NCBI GenBank assembly: GCA_014706295.1
Contig: JACSVZ010000002.1
Coordinates: 18,956,494-19,020,493 of the forward strand
Length of the DNA: 64,000 nt
Direction of reading: 5' to 3'
Source: Lycocorax pyrrhopterus obiensis
Lineage: Eukaryota > Chordata > Aves > Passeriformes > Paradisaeidae
In this document: positions 24,101-36,599 of the stretch, piece after piece
How positions within the stretch are numbered: position 1 is the first letter of the stretch
Layout: each line of letters opens with the position of its first letter
The notes under the pieces: model-generated
The model's database searches: none
The model's input: the letters and a program-made list of their open reading frames with translations, nothing else
What the model was told of the DNA's origin: nothing
Made by a program: the position numbers and the translations under genes

Positions 24101-24699
24101 GTACCACTGGCACAGAGCAGTGGTGTATTAAAGTGCACTCTTGGTGAAAGATGAATGGTGAGGTAGAGAAATGTGCCATTCCAGCAAGGCTGGGTGTGGA
24201 CAGAGTCATCACTGCAGGAGAATTTGGAATGGAAAGGGTTCTACACATATTATATATTCTTTAAATGCTTAAAAGAGGCAGAAGAACTTAAAAGCCATGA
24301 ATGAATAAAGCTGGCAAGTTTTCCTTTCTGCTCCATCCACACAGTTTGTTAAATGATTCTCCTTGCTCTGGTAGCAGAGAGCCTGCCAGGAGTGCATTAA
24401 GCATCGTGACTAATGTCTGTCACATGTTTGTTCTCTCATCTTCTCCCCAGCAGGTGGTGTGTATATGCAGTGCAATTTTTTTTTTTTTAGGTTTAAAGAA
24501 AAACTCTGCAAAGATGCATATATGTGTAAAAGGAGGCAATGTCAAATAAGTGGAACATGTGCTTGGAGCAGAAAGGGCCTGTGATATTACTGAGTCCCTG
24601 AAAACTGGGCTGAACAAGGAGCAAAGTGTCTCCATGAAGGTTCTGTCTCCATTGCAGCTGATTTCTGTTCTTGTTCTGGAGACAGCTTGTGAGCCAGAA
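15131..24699. other. Intronic DNA, no gene seen
   Basis: AT-rich intron sequence. A 9-bp perfect inverted repeat with a 4-base loop lies at 19083-19104. A slightly GC-richer patch at 20025-20740 holds a 63-codon + strand frame and a 124-codon minus-strand frame, neither of which I recognise. I see no CR1 or other interspersed repeat here. Confidence 0.65.
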
Positions 24700-25953
24700 G
24701 CAGTAAAATAACAACCTTCCTCCCTTAAGATTGGATTAACATTGGAGGCAGCCTGGGCTGTAGTGACCATAGTCTGGTGAGTCTGGGATCTCAAGGAGCA
24801 AAGTCATGATCCTGAATTTTGGAACAGCGAACTTCCAGTTGTTGAAGGAGTTGGTGAATGAGATCCCCTGGGAAATTGTCATTAGGAACAAAGGAACTGA
24901 CCAGAGCTGGCAACTCTTTAAGGCCACTTTCCTTAGAGTGCAAGAGATCTCCATCCCAGTGTGTAGGAAATCAGGCAAGGCAGGCTGGAAACTGGCATGG
25001 CTGAGCAAGGATCTGCTCCTCTCACTGAGGAGTAAGAAGGAAATGCAAAGCTAATGAAAGCAGGTCAGGTGATTTGTGGAGAGTATAGAGATATGGTTTG
25101 AATGTGTAGGGATGGGGTTTGGAAAGCCAAGGCACAGAAGGAACAGGACTTAGCAAGGCATGTGAAGAATAACAAGAGGGGATTCTGTAAGTCAGAAAAG
25201 AAAGGGCAAGGAGAGCATATCCCTCCTGAAAAATGAGAAGGAAGAACTGACAACAATGGATATGGAGAAGGCTGAGGTACTCAATGCCTTTGCCTCAGTC
25301 TTTGCTGGCAGCCAGACTTCCCGTATCACTCCAGTCTCTGAGCCTCCAGGCCACCTACATCCTGGGCTGCATCAAATTTGGAGCGACCAACAGGTCAAGA
25401 GAGGCGAATCTCCCCCTCTACTCTACCCTTTTGAGACCCCACCTGGAGTGCTGCATCCAGGTCTGGGGTCCCCAGCACAAGAAGAACATGGACCTGTTGG
25501 ATCTAGTCCAGAGCAGGCCATGAGGATGATCAGAGCGGTGGAGCACCTCTCCTGTGATGTCAAGCTGAGAGACTTGGGGTCATTCAGCCAGCAGAAGGCT
25601 CTGGCGTGACCTCATTGGGGCCTTCCAGTACTTCAAGGGGATTTACAAAAAATAGTGGAAGTGACTTTTTACCTGGGTAGATAGTGATAGGACAACAGGG
25701 AATGGTTTTAAAGGAGATATTTAGATTAGATGTTAGGATGAAATACTTTATTCATGGTGGTGAGGCACTGGAACAGGTTGTCCAGAGAAGATGTGGATAC
25801 CCCCTTCTTGGAAGTGTTCAAGACCAGGTTGGATGGGGCCCACTGGATCAGCAACCTCATCTAGTGTGTGGCCTTCCTGTCTGTGGTGGATGGGGGTTGC
25901 AACTAGATGATCTTTAAGGTTCCTTCCAACCCAAAACATTCTGTGATTCTATG
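24700..25953 (+). repeat. CR1 LINE with endonuclease end and linker but deleted reverse transcriptase
   Basis: A 1.25-kb CR1 copy, sense to NEBL. Near 24747-24770 it encodes GSLGCSDH, whose SDH is the last catalytic motif of the APE-type endonuclease. Next come NFGTANFQLLKELVNEIPWE and related linker residues (24806-25054), then a KNNKRGF-like stretch and MDMEKAEVLNAFASVFAG (25256-25309). The sequence then jumps, within about 25310-25350, to the C-terminal ILGCIK...LYSTLLRPHLE region (25356-25520). The whole reverse-transcriptase core is therefore missing. The 3' UTR follows and ends in ATTCTGTG (25938-25945) and ATTCTATG (25946-25953). Frameshifts and stops mean it is dead. The 5' limit is approximate. 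Confidence 0.88.
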
Positions 25954-28639
25954 TTTAAATTTGGGCTGTGTTTTAAAATATTTAGTCACATTTGTTATGA
26001 GGTCAGGTAACTTGAATTTTGAAACTCTGTGGGAAGGCAGGACTGACAGTGGCAGGAAAATTTCACATACAACAATCTCTTTTGCTCAGAGAGTGTTGTG
26101 ATCTACTCTGTTGGAATTGGAGCTTCCTCGTGTTGCTTGATAAGCCCATAGAATGTCTGAGTGCTGGAGAGATGGAGATGTGCCTGCCAAGTGCAGCCAG
26201 TTATTAGAAAGGTGCTTATACTTCTGTATTTATGACTGGGAAAAAGTGTTGTTTTTTTATTGGAAGTGCAACAAAAAAATTTAATCATTGTATTACAGTA
26301 TTCATCTTTCACACTGTGTATGTGAGTATGAGATCTTCTCTTAAAAGGTTGTAGTAATTACTATTAATAGATTATTTAAAGTAGTATATTTTTGTGTAGT
26401 TTGGATATGGTTAAATGGCAGAATGAAATGCATATGATGAATGATGAAATTAATTTGAAAAAGTTTTCAGTTATTTTATCTGAAAAATATACCATGATTA
26501 TTAGATCTTTGCAGGGTTCATTGTATGGTGGAAATGCCTACAGCTGATATAAATAGATTTACATTTTCTATGTATCTAAACTATTTAAACAAACATAAAA
26601 CTAAGCAGATGTTCTTCCTTTAATATGAACACATTCGACTCTCTTTGGCTGTGCAATGTGAGGTTGTATTTGGGTACTGTTACCTTGGAATTTTAATCTA
26701 ATTTACACAAGGTCTTGGTTACAGTTGCTTAGTAACACGCTGTGGAAAACGGATTTGTTGATTTATGATAATATATCTACAATATCCTTATAATTAAAGA
26801 TGTTGAAAGGAAAGCAAGTGCACAACATGGGTGTGTATTCCAGCTGTGTGTACATTTCTAATAGCTTCTGTTTTCACTATGTGTCTTAAAATTAGTGTCT
26901 TTGTAGGGCTTGGTGTTTTATGTAACTCACCTGACTCACACTGTTGTACCAGGTTTTGTGGTAGTTTTGGATAATGCTGTTTTACAGCATTTCTAGGTGA
27001 ATCTGAAATCCTGAGATTTAGCACATAACTTCCACTGGACTGCAGTTCCAACATGGCAACTATTTTCTCAGACTTGCATTGATATCAGGAATACATCAGG
27101 AATAATTTTGTGTGTGAGAGACAGGCTCATGTGCATGATGTTACACTCACATTCCTAGGAGAGGGAAGTGTGTTAGAGATTAAGCATCATGAGACTTGTA
27201 AAACATCTTTTTTGACAGCTAAAGGAAGTATCTAGAGAAGTGTTGGCTGTTGCATGTTCCATGTCTTCAAGTACTTACAATTACTGTATTTTAAGGTTTC
27301 CTGAAATGTTAAAGGTCTTTTTTTCTTTGCAAACAGGGCTTAAGATTTCTGTTTACCTCCTCTGCAATATATTACAGAAGAATTTAGAAATTGACAAGTT
27401 TCTAACACTAGCTAATTGTTCAAAATGCCTGTGAAAGCAAAAATTAAGCAAGGACCTCTGGGACAGATGGAGTGTTATTAAAATCCTGGAGCCTACTTTA
27501 ATCACAGACCCAACCCCATGAAAAAATGCAAATGAACTTAACAAATTCATAAGTAAACCAAACTAAACGTCTTGTATGATGATGCCTGAATTTAGTCTCT
27601 TGTTCTATATGCTTTAGAACATAAAACTCAAAGCATTTAAATAACTGTGAGGCCAGATAACAGGAGGTTTTGTGCAGGGCAAAACATATTGGTGTTATAT
27701 AATGAAATAATAATAGTTTTGCCTCTCTGCCTACTGTATTTGCCTGTTTCCTTGTGAAATAAAGTTATTCAGGTTCCTATGAGGCTGAGAAAATTTACAA
27801 AGACCCATACAAAATACATCTGATTTCTTCAGGTTTCTTCTGTATGTAATGCAAGAATGCAGAGATAATTATTATTATTTTAGAAGTGCTGTTCACAGGC
27901 CTCAGCTCAGTTGAATGTGTCGCTTCCTGCTTTCAAATGCTTGTAACCTTTTATGGTTGTTTCACTATTATCATATCCCTTGACTGGAAAACTGTGGGTG
28001 GCATTCATCTTGCCTACCTTTGACATATCCCACACCGATGTGCGTAAGCTGAAATCATTGTAATAGTCCTGTTTTTGTAGTTGGTGGAGAAATAAATGCT
28101 TTAAGATTTCAGTTCATCTGACTCACTTTATGATAGATGAAACAGACTTTATTCATCGTTAATTACGTTAACTTAATCTTCGTGAGTTGGCTCGGATACA
28201 GAGTCTTATCTTTCATGAAGTGAATCTTCTGTGAGAGAACCAGCTTATGATAGCTGTCCCTGGACAGCTGTCAGAACCAAGTATCTTAATTTTCTGGAGC
28301 TCATACCAACTCAGGTTTCCAGTTCTTTGGTGTTTCATAGGCACTTGAGCAAGTTTGTGGGAGAGGAAAGATTTCAGTTGTTCCACTCCATTTTTAAGCC
28401 TGTTTTTGAGCTCTGCCTGTCACCTCATTGCACACTGCGTCCCTGCACCATTGCCTTCACATTCTTGTATTATTCAAACCCACATCGTAAATGTAAAAAC
28501 AAAGCAAAAAAAAAAAAAAAAACCTACCAAAAAATCCAGCATTTTGTATCTCAAAATATTTACCTCATGGTTTTAGAAGAAAAATACTCGTCGTTCTGTT
28601 TTTGGTGATCTGCTTCTGTATCTCCAGGCTGCACTTCAA
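25954..28639. other. Intronic DNA, no gene seen
   Basis: AT-rich intron sequence without recognised repeats. It contains an RFX-type X-box match (26724-26736), an 8-bp perfect inverted repeat around a 2-base spacer (28252-28269) and a 17-A run at 28506-28522. Open frames here look random. Confidence 0.65.
26724..26736. promoter_or_regulatory. Candidate RFX X-box
   Basis: GTTGCTTAGTAAC matches the RFX-family pattern GYNRYY-N-RRNAAC with both half-sites intact. RFX factors bind such imperfect palindromes at ciliary and other genes. A lone intronic match without conservation data is weak evidence. A second match of the same pattern lies in the GC-rich patch at 35910. Confidence 0.25.
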
Positions 28640-29126
28640 GAATATGTTCACAGTGGATCCCCACAATTCAAGAACGATAAGGACAGACAGGAGAAGGTCC
28701 AAAAGAGGGCCAAAAAGATGATCAAAGGGCAGGAGAAACTGCCCTTTGAGGAAATATTGAAGGCATTAGATATTTTCTTCCTGGAGAAGAGAAGACTCAA
28801 GGAAGGCCTCACTGCAGTATTCCAGTACTGAAAGGTCATCTACGAAGAGGCAGGAGGCTCTCTCTTTGCAAGGAACCACACGAAGACAAGGGTACAGGTT
28901 GCCTTGGGAGAACATTTATCTTGCCACAAGAAAGAATTTGTTTATTTATTTATTACAATAAGAACATCCTCTCCAGAGACGTAGCAGAGCCTTTATCACT
29001 GGAGGTTTTCAAAATCCAATTGGACAGGAGGCTAGGTAATCTCACCTGGGATAGCTGTCCCATGAAAGGCCAATCTGGATGGTCTTTACAGGTCCCTTCC
29101 AACCTGGGCTGTTCAGTAATTGTATG
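28640..29126 (+). repeat. CR1 LINE 3' fragment
   Basis: A sense-oriented, 5'-truncated CR1 copy. Its first part encodes decayed C-terminal ORF2 residues (VQKRAKKMIKGQEKLPFEE near 28700, then LEKRRLKEG). Next come a short T/A-rich interruption near 28940 and a 3' UTR with the 'gtcccttccaacctgggctg' ending. The terminal octamers are diverged (GTTCAGTA, ATTGTATG, to 29126). Its 3' UTR differs from the copy at 24700-25953, so it belongs to another CR1 subfamily. It is inactive. Confidence 0.82.
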
Positions 29127-32100
29127 ATAGATCTGAAATCTGTGTTAGTAGTGTCTTGGGTCTAATAACCAAGGGCAGTTGTGAATTCCTCAGGCATGGT
29201 TATGAGGAAAATTAGGCAAATTCAATGAACAACTTATTTTCTGTTGATGAGTTTATGGAGATTGGGTTTGTTATAAGCTCTCTTAAAACTGACAGTGCAG
29301 GGCTTATTCAACTCATTTATGAATTCTGAGCTACACGTTAGACTGACATTTAAAAAAATGTCATACAGCCTGAGGAAGAAAAAGTTTCACAGCAAATTAA
29401 AAATACTGCAAAAAGTCTGAATTTAGTCATATGCCTTTTTAAATCTTAATGAGAAATATAGAGTAACTCAGCAATAAGCATCTCTTCTATTTAGAAAATA
29501 CATTTCTAAATGCATCTCTTAGAAGCAAATTATATAGAATTGGATTGGTCGCTGAGACTACATGCAGAGGACAGTGAGGTAAAAGCTTTTATGACATCCA
29601 GAAATCCACGATGACACTGTATGGTAGGCTGTCCAATGAGCAGTGTCCTTTATCTTCCGAGACACAGGATCTCAGTCACTTGGGGCACTCCTGCAGCCAG
29701 ACAGTAAAGAAGGGCCATACTCTTTTATTTAAGATGTGATGGAGTGCTGGTTTATTTTTCCTTTTTTCCCCCAGTTAATTTTTGTCCTTTCAGAATGATT
29801 TGAATAATTGGTATTCAGTGTTTGGAAACTCTTTCTATAGTCTTTCATTAAACAGAAAAATTAATTTGCTAAATCCAAGTCAGCAATTTATCTCTTCTCT
29901 CCAAGCTCTCTATTTGTTTTATAGTCTCCTGTATGCTTTGTCTGTCTTTTTAATAAAAGGGAAGATGTACTAATTCTTGGACAGAAGATCTATGTCCATG
30001 GAACTGTATATCTAGTAATTCTTAAATGTATAGAATAAAGATCTGTCCTTAACTTTCTCACATGTACAAATACTATTCAATGAATTCTGTTAACATGTAA
30101 CTTTTTCTGTTAGCTTCTAAGCTCAAGGAAAAATTTTGGTGATGTTGGTGATAATTCTGTAGGCAATGAAAGCAGTACTTTCAGAACACTCAGCTGGTTA
30201 GTCATGAGGCTTTTTTATTTACCAGTCTCTCGGAGGTGGTTGTTGGCATTAGGATGCTCGTTAGTCAGGGCTGCAACACCAGCGAATTCCCCTGACCACA
30301 CGTCTGATAGAACAAAGCAGTGGCCGTGGCCTTGCAGTGGCTTGATCTACTGTAGATAGAAAGGGGGACCATATTGTGACACTCTGCCTGTACAAAGACC
30401 AGAATTTTCCCCTTTTTATCCAGGCATATTTCTGCCCACAGCAAAGCATTATGCTGCCTTTCTGGCGGTATAATCACTCACTTGGTAATGCGCTTTCCAT
30501 CAAGCAAGTACCCACCTTGTTCTGTCTTTCAAGTGTTTACTTCCCAGTTGTGTTGAAACATGGAGGGTGCTTTCTGCTGTCACTCTCAGGTGTCTGCCTG
30601 GGCCTGCTGGATGATGTGCTCTTACAGCTTTTGAAAAAGCAAGATTCAAATAGCTGTTATTTCTATGATATTTTTTTTCCTGTTTGATTAACAAAGGTGA
30701 ACAATGACTATTTTGTGATAGGAAAAAACCTTTATTAATATTTTGGAAATGCAGGTCCTTCTGCATTACCTTTAGATTTCCTTTTACATCAGTACAACTT
30801 GTCTTTGATATGAATAAAGTATTTTACTAAGAAAGAAACACTATCACAGAATGTTCCGTTTGGTTTGGTGGTTGATGTTATGGATCTATTGCTAATTAAT
30901 AACATGGAACTGTATTTCACAGAGAAAGAGAAGTTCACAGTTGGCCCATGTATGGCTGTTGTCTGTGACTATTTTTGTTTTCACTCACCAAGTTTGATTA
31001 ACAACTCACCAAGTTGTTGATTAACCAACTTCTGAAAAAACCTTGAGGCTGGTGAGCCCAGTAATCTATAGTCTGTCACAGTGAGAGAACCCACAGAAGT
31101 GTTTTCTTTGAAAGAAGATGAAATTCCTTATTTAAAAAGATTATTTCTTAAGCATTTAATACTTAAACTGTTATATAGTCAGATATTTTAATTAATGAGA
31201 AAATATTGCATTTGATTTGTTGTTACTTGTTCTTTTTTGACGGATTCTTTCTCTTCTCATTCAGTTGTGGAGCTAAATTTTGCATAAAATAGACATTTAA
31301 TATTAAATTTCTGGCCTAGTTATAAGTGTACCCATAATCTCATAAATATTATTCTGACATTATCTGTGAAGTGAAAGGGAAGTTATGAATATGCTTCTTA
31401 TTCAGTCTTCATAATACCTTTTTTCTGTATGTACACCTTATAATACTTTATAATACCTTATACCTTCTGACTATGGATAAATTAGCATTTTCTTTTTTTC
31501 ATAGAACAGTTCCAATGTAATGAAAAACTATAATTTATGGACATATATGTTAGTTTACTTTGAATATTGATTAGATTTTTGACCAGCAAGGATATCTGGT
31601 GGAAATACATCAGCTCCATATCAATATTTTGTGAGTAAAATGCATGGAAAAATAGTGAATCTGGTTAGATACTGAATGTCATATTGGTCTGACTAGCATT
31701 TAGTGTCAATTAATATAGTAATGTATAAAACCAGAAGAGAGCACCTCCTTAACCCCAAGTTTCTTTATTGATGATAAAATCCTATCTGTTTAAAAGTATA
31801 TGGTGCCCTTCATGTTTGGGTGTTTCCTTAGGTAATGATGAGAGTGAGCAAGCCCTATTCTTCTGGTATTGAATCCTTTCCTGATGCACTGCTGGAGGGG
31901 CTCTAAATGGTAGTGGGGAAAAAGCCCAGGGTGTGAGAGTTGGAAAGTTATGGGTGAGCTGGGTAAGGGAAATTCTGTGGAAATGGGACTCACTGTTTTT
32001 ACAAGCATCTTTCTGTTATTTCTTACAAGGGAAGAGACACCAAAGACTTGTCCTTGCTTTAGCTGGCTCGTAGGAGCAGTCTAGGTAGGACACAAATGAC

Positions 32101-32519
32101 TGTAGTAATTGGCACACAAGGAAGTGATGTACCTAGCAAAGTGCCCGGGGCTATTTCAGCTCTCTAGCACGAGTGATCAAATATGTACCCAACGCAGTCT
32201 GTGGTAGGAAGCTGTACTCAGCACACACCAGTAAGGAAATAAGGCAATAATATTTAGTGGTAGAGAAGTGTCATTTTGTCTACCCTAAGTGGAAATAAAT
32301 TAATATTAATGAAGGCACTAATAAAAATTAAATGACAAATAAATGTAATTATTCCCATTGTTCTCTGTGTCTTTTTATAAATATATAGCTAATGCATGCA
32401 TTTGTCTTAGTGTAGTGCATGGAAGAGCTAAAGACTGGAAACCAACTTTGTATCATTTTAGCCCATCTTGCACTGCAGTAGGACTGTGTTCACATAAATT
32501 ATGCTGACTATATGTTTTT
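29127..32519. other. Intronic DNA, no gene seen
   Basis: AT-rich intron sequence. Small local duplications are present: a 20-22-bp near-tandem pair at 30984-31025 (CTCACCAAGTT...GATTAAC) and a run of 10-11-bp TTATAATACC-like units at 31436-31464. No recognised repeat or exon. Confidence 0.65.
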
Positions 32520-32860
32520 CTAATCTGTTCTTAAAATTTAGTTTGCTTAGAGTCCTTGTTGTGTTATGTCCTTATAACTTTTTATTTTTTCTGAAATTCA
32601 TCTTATATTCTGTACCTTTATATTAGTTATTTTTCTTCTTTCCTAGTGGGTGTTGAGAGCAGTTGCTACCTCTGGTTTTTTGTAATGTTTTATGTATATT
32701 GTAATGCTGTTCCCATAGCTCACATCACACATTCTTTTTAGACTGAAAAACCCCTATATTCCTCTAGTCCTTTTTAATACTTTAAGAAACTTTTATAATT
32801 CCTGCTGCTTTCCACAGATTCCTCCTAGTTTCTTTTTTTCAGTGTGACATTTACATTTTA
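32520..32860 (-). repeat. Ancient CR1/L3-like LINE fragment, antisense to NEBL
   Basis: Read on the + strand, this shows the antisense of an old LINE 3' region shared by reptile and bird genomes. A 'tctgttcttaaa'-like start near 32524 is followed by a T-rich middle. Then comes the 'ttagactgaaaaacccct' stretch (32740-32757), and 'ctgctgctttccacagattc' near 32803 corresponds to the usual 'ttgctctcctctggactc'. On the minus strand this covers the C-terminal ORF2/3' UTR part. It is heavily decayed with no coding capacity. Identification is from remembered consensus and needs a repeat search; boundaries are approximate. Confidence 0.5.
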
Positions 32861-35829
32861 ACAACAGTATTATATATTATACTGATGACCTGCATGTACG
32901 CTGTCTTCTCTTATCACTTCAGAGATTCTCTTCCCAGCTGTTGTATAGACAAAAATGAGCTAATGGGAAATGTGACTCTGAAAACTTCTGAGAAGGTATC
33001 TAAAAGGAGGAATACACGTCAGGTGGCTGAAACAGGCGTCTCCAAAGAACAAGTTGTTTACTGTCTTAGTGAGCTGATTATGTGAATGCTTCTGTCATAT
33101 TAATTTGATTTTTGTAATGCAGCTGATGCCAGAAGCTGCAGTCCTCACTAGTGGATGGTGCTGGTAGGGCAGCAGGCTGTGGTCATGGTAGGGTCAGAGG
33201 GCATTAGGAAGAGCCAGGGCTGCCCAAGGTGGTCCTGTCCAGCTAGACAACTGGTGGGATCTGAGGAGGCCTAATTTCTGTGCAGGTCTTCTTGGTTCTG
33301 CTGTTTCACAGGACAATTACTTTGTTTCTTTACACCTGAGTGCTCTTTTATTCTGTTAAATGAGGAGACTGATTTACTGTGCTCGTGAGAAGCTCTGTGT
33401 AAGAACTTATTTGTATTCTATTTGTTCTTACAAAAATGTTTTGAAATTATATGGTAGGATAGTATTACATATTAAATAAATAAAGGGTATACTCTTGAAT
33501 GCATATAGGTTTATTTCAAGATAGTGTGAAACATTGCTTCAGTTATTAGGCACCTTTATTTTCTGTTTAAAATGTACATTCACTGAAGAATTGTTGGAAC
33601 ATTTTGAGGGCAGTTTTATTGCACAATTGCTAATTTGTAAAAGATGCAGTGGAAGTACCCGAAATTAAAGGATGTATTTGGCCCTGTATCAGCTTCCTGT
33701 TTAGTACTGAAAAATGCTAAATCCCCCCAAACATCCCCCAAATTCCCTGAGACAAACAGCCCAAAATGCTGGCAGGATTAAACGTTTCAGCAGCCTTCTA
33801 ATGAGAATTACAATTCACTTCATATACTGAGTAATTAGGGATCAGACTGTCTGTGTAAGATGAAATGTCAAGATACTTTTGGCAGAGCCTCTGTTTCTGA
33901 GGAAGAGAACTCCGCCGGTATTCCTGGATACCCACATTCCGCAAAGTATGCATGAAAACTTGGGAAATGAAGTTGCAAATATTTTTTAATTCTTTAAATT
34001 TTTGTGACTGCAAATATAACAGCAGTTACAATACCTTCAGTGTTCAGTCCAGCGTCTTGCCCAGCTTGTCTCTGTTGTGTGATGAGGAGCATAGGTTGAT
34101 CAGCAAAGTGTACAAGACTGCTCTTAGATTTGTAAGAGTATGAAAAATTTTGGTCATGTAAGCAACTTCTGGATTCACTTTGCAGATCAGTTTACATGCA
34201 TATATAGATATTAAATATTAGTGTGTATTCATACATGTGTATTAAACATATTTTCGTCTTTACTCTCTTTTGCCTAATACACAGGACAAATATGCACATA
34301 CTGTTTGATGATCTTTCTGATGTCATAGATCAATCCCATATCTTGCTGATAACTGTGCAAAAGTCAAGAAAATATTATTTATTGTCAACAAGACTTCCCT
34401 TAGCAAATCTTCACTAAATCAAATAAACTCCTGCAACTGTCAGGAAAACTTTCTCATCTTCTTAATCCTCTTTGAATTTTCTCCACTGAAAATATCTTAG
34501 GTGTAATTTAAAAGGTTTCTTCCTCTTCTGTTAAACATAGCATCTCTTTCCATTTAGTTTAGTGGCAAAGTAAGAGATGCTATCAAGTCTTCTTGGTGGT
34601 GTGGTCATCCATTAGCTGACTGGTTAGCCAGTCTCAGGGCAAAACAGAAACAGGGATATCAGGCCTTCATTTCTGGGCTCACCTCTTGTCTTTTACTGTA
34701 GGTTTATACTTGAAAGAAACCCTGGCATTAAGTACTTTGCCTGTCTCTTTGGTTATGTTGAGAATAAGTGCAGTAATTCTCTATGGTGTATGTTCTAGTG
34801 ACTTGGTATGCACAGGATGCCAGGATGAAGGTGTGAGCTCCATCCATAGTTGTCATCTAGTCTGAGGGGCTGAGCTGCTTGAAATCCAGGGGTGTGTATC
34901 CTGCCATGATGGGTTCCCAGACCAGTAGTTTCTGCTTGGCCACCTCAGGACTTGAACATTCCCATCTCACCCACCTGAATCCAAAGGAAACTAATGACAC
35001 CTGAGGCACTGAATACAGTCTGGGCTAGGGAGATGAAGCGAGGGAGTAGTAAGTGCCACTCAGTGAGAAGACACTGACATATCAATGTTCATCCTCCTAT
35101 CTCTTTCTCAAAATGGTTATCTGCTATTCTGGGGTTGGTACCATGTTGGTACCTGGTATTTGTGGTTATTGGTACAACAAGCCATCAAATCAGTTTCAAA
35201 AGAAGTACAGGATCTGGGGTATGGCTCTTATACCGCACAGGGCTTAATAGCTAGGTAACCAGTTATACTTGAGATTTGAGAAGAACTCAGAGAGGACCTA
35301 GAAATTTTGTCTGGACAACAAAATGACAGTAACACCACCTGATGCTACCAAAATGGAGATCTTGCAGCAGGACCATGCCCTGCTCTTTACCTGTGCATGT
35401 ACAGCAATTCTGAGCATACTTAGGCTGGTTGTGATTATGTTGCTTTACCCAGCAGGCACAGTATCAACGCTGCACCAAAATACACAGGGCCTCCTCATGC
35501 CTGGCTTTAAACAGACCTGGGAGAAGGTCAGATGCAGCCGGAAAACAGCAGAGAGGCTGCCTAGTTTGGTGAGCTGGTTATGAGTGGATGGTGGTTTTGG
35601 TTTTAAAGATATTTCTCTCTGACGTTATTCAAAAAAATTCTCCTGAAGCTCTTTAGCTGAAAAATATCACTCATCTTCTGGAGATGGGAATGCTGTAGAA
35701 GGGGCATTGTTGGGAAGGCTTATTTACATTTTTATTTTAAAAAATACAATACGCTCTTGCCTCTGTCCTCCCACACACCTCCAGGAAGGAGCAGGACTTT
35801 GATCTTCCTCTGACGAGGTATTCAGGCCC
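32861..35829. other. Intronic DNA, no gene seen
   Basis: AT-rich intron with some GC-richer patches (33120-33300, 34810-35050, 35300-35580) that I cannot assign to a known repeat or exon. These may be relics too decayed to recognise. Confidence 0.6.
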
Positions 35830-35980
35830 CTTGTGCCTGCAAAGCAGGGCACTGCACCAGCAGCGCGGAGCAGAGCTGAGTCCCAGTCCCTCGAACAGGG
35901 TGCTAAGGAGCTGCTTAGCAACGCGCCTCAGCGCCAGCGGCCGCCCCAGCCCGGGGAGGCTGCCAGGGGAGACGAGTTTT
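35830..35980. promoter_or_regulatory. Small GC/CpG-rich island inside intron 2
   Basis: About 150 bp of GC-rich sequence with several CpGs stands out sharply from AT-rich surroundings. It contains a GCGGCCGC octamer (35937-35944) and an X-box-like GCTGCTTAGCAAC (35910-35922). Retained CpGs in an otherwise CpG-poor intron suggest an unmethylated element such as an enhancer or minor promoter (inference). I see no exon with convincing coding or splice signals here. Confidence 0.4.
35910..35922. promoter_or_regulatory. Candidate RFX X-box in the intronic GC patch
   Basis: GCTGCTTAGCAAC fits GYNRYY-N-RRNAAC with both half-sites. Its location in a CpG-rich patch makes it more credible than the match at 26724. 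Binding is not shown. Confidence 0.3.
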
Positions 35981-36599
35981 CAAAGTGAGATCTTCTATTT
36001 AAATATTTCTTACAGTGTACAGATAGCTGGAAAAGAGGGCAGCAGGCAGAATGAAAGCAAAGAAACTGCGGAGGAGGAATGAGAAATAAAGGAAGGGCGT
36101 CAAGGCTCTGAGTGAGCAAGGATCCAAGGAAAAATAAGAGAGTAAAATTGGAGAAGGAAAACTGCAGGATACAAGAGGGGATGTGATTAGAGAATACAGC
36201 AGATATTCAGAACTGAAACTGCTAGAAGAGGGAGGTCTTCAGGATGAAAGTTTGGCAATAAAATATTACCAAAGTGAAATGATATTGAAATAAGATGGTA
36301 CAACAGAGATGACAGAATTTCCGTATTGCTTTTCTTTCATTCAGTTTTCAGAATGAATTCAGAAATAGTTAAATACAATTATGCAGTAACTATCCTGTGT
36401 TAGCGTTCACAGCAAAATGACTTAGTAGCCCTTATTAGGAGAGAATTAGAAAAAATAAGCAAGTTCTGTACAAGTTTTTATGCTCTTAACTTCACAGAGA
36501 GTTGCTTCTGTTTAAGACAGCAGTGAATTAGTCTGTATCACTAGAAGTGCTTTCTTAGACACAGACAAGTTAAGAATTTAATTTTTCATCAGATTTTTT
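35981..36599. other. Intronic DNA, no gene seen
   Basis: Purine-rich to AT-rich sequence on the + strand (A/G-rich from about 36010 to 36320). No repeat or exon recognised. Confidence 0.6.

Noticed and set aside
28231..28608. 125-codon + strand frame
   Set aside because: It runs through an A-run and has no domain, no splice support and intron-like composition; it looks like chance.
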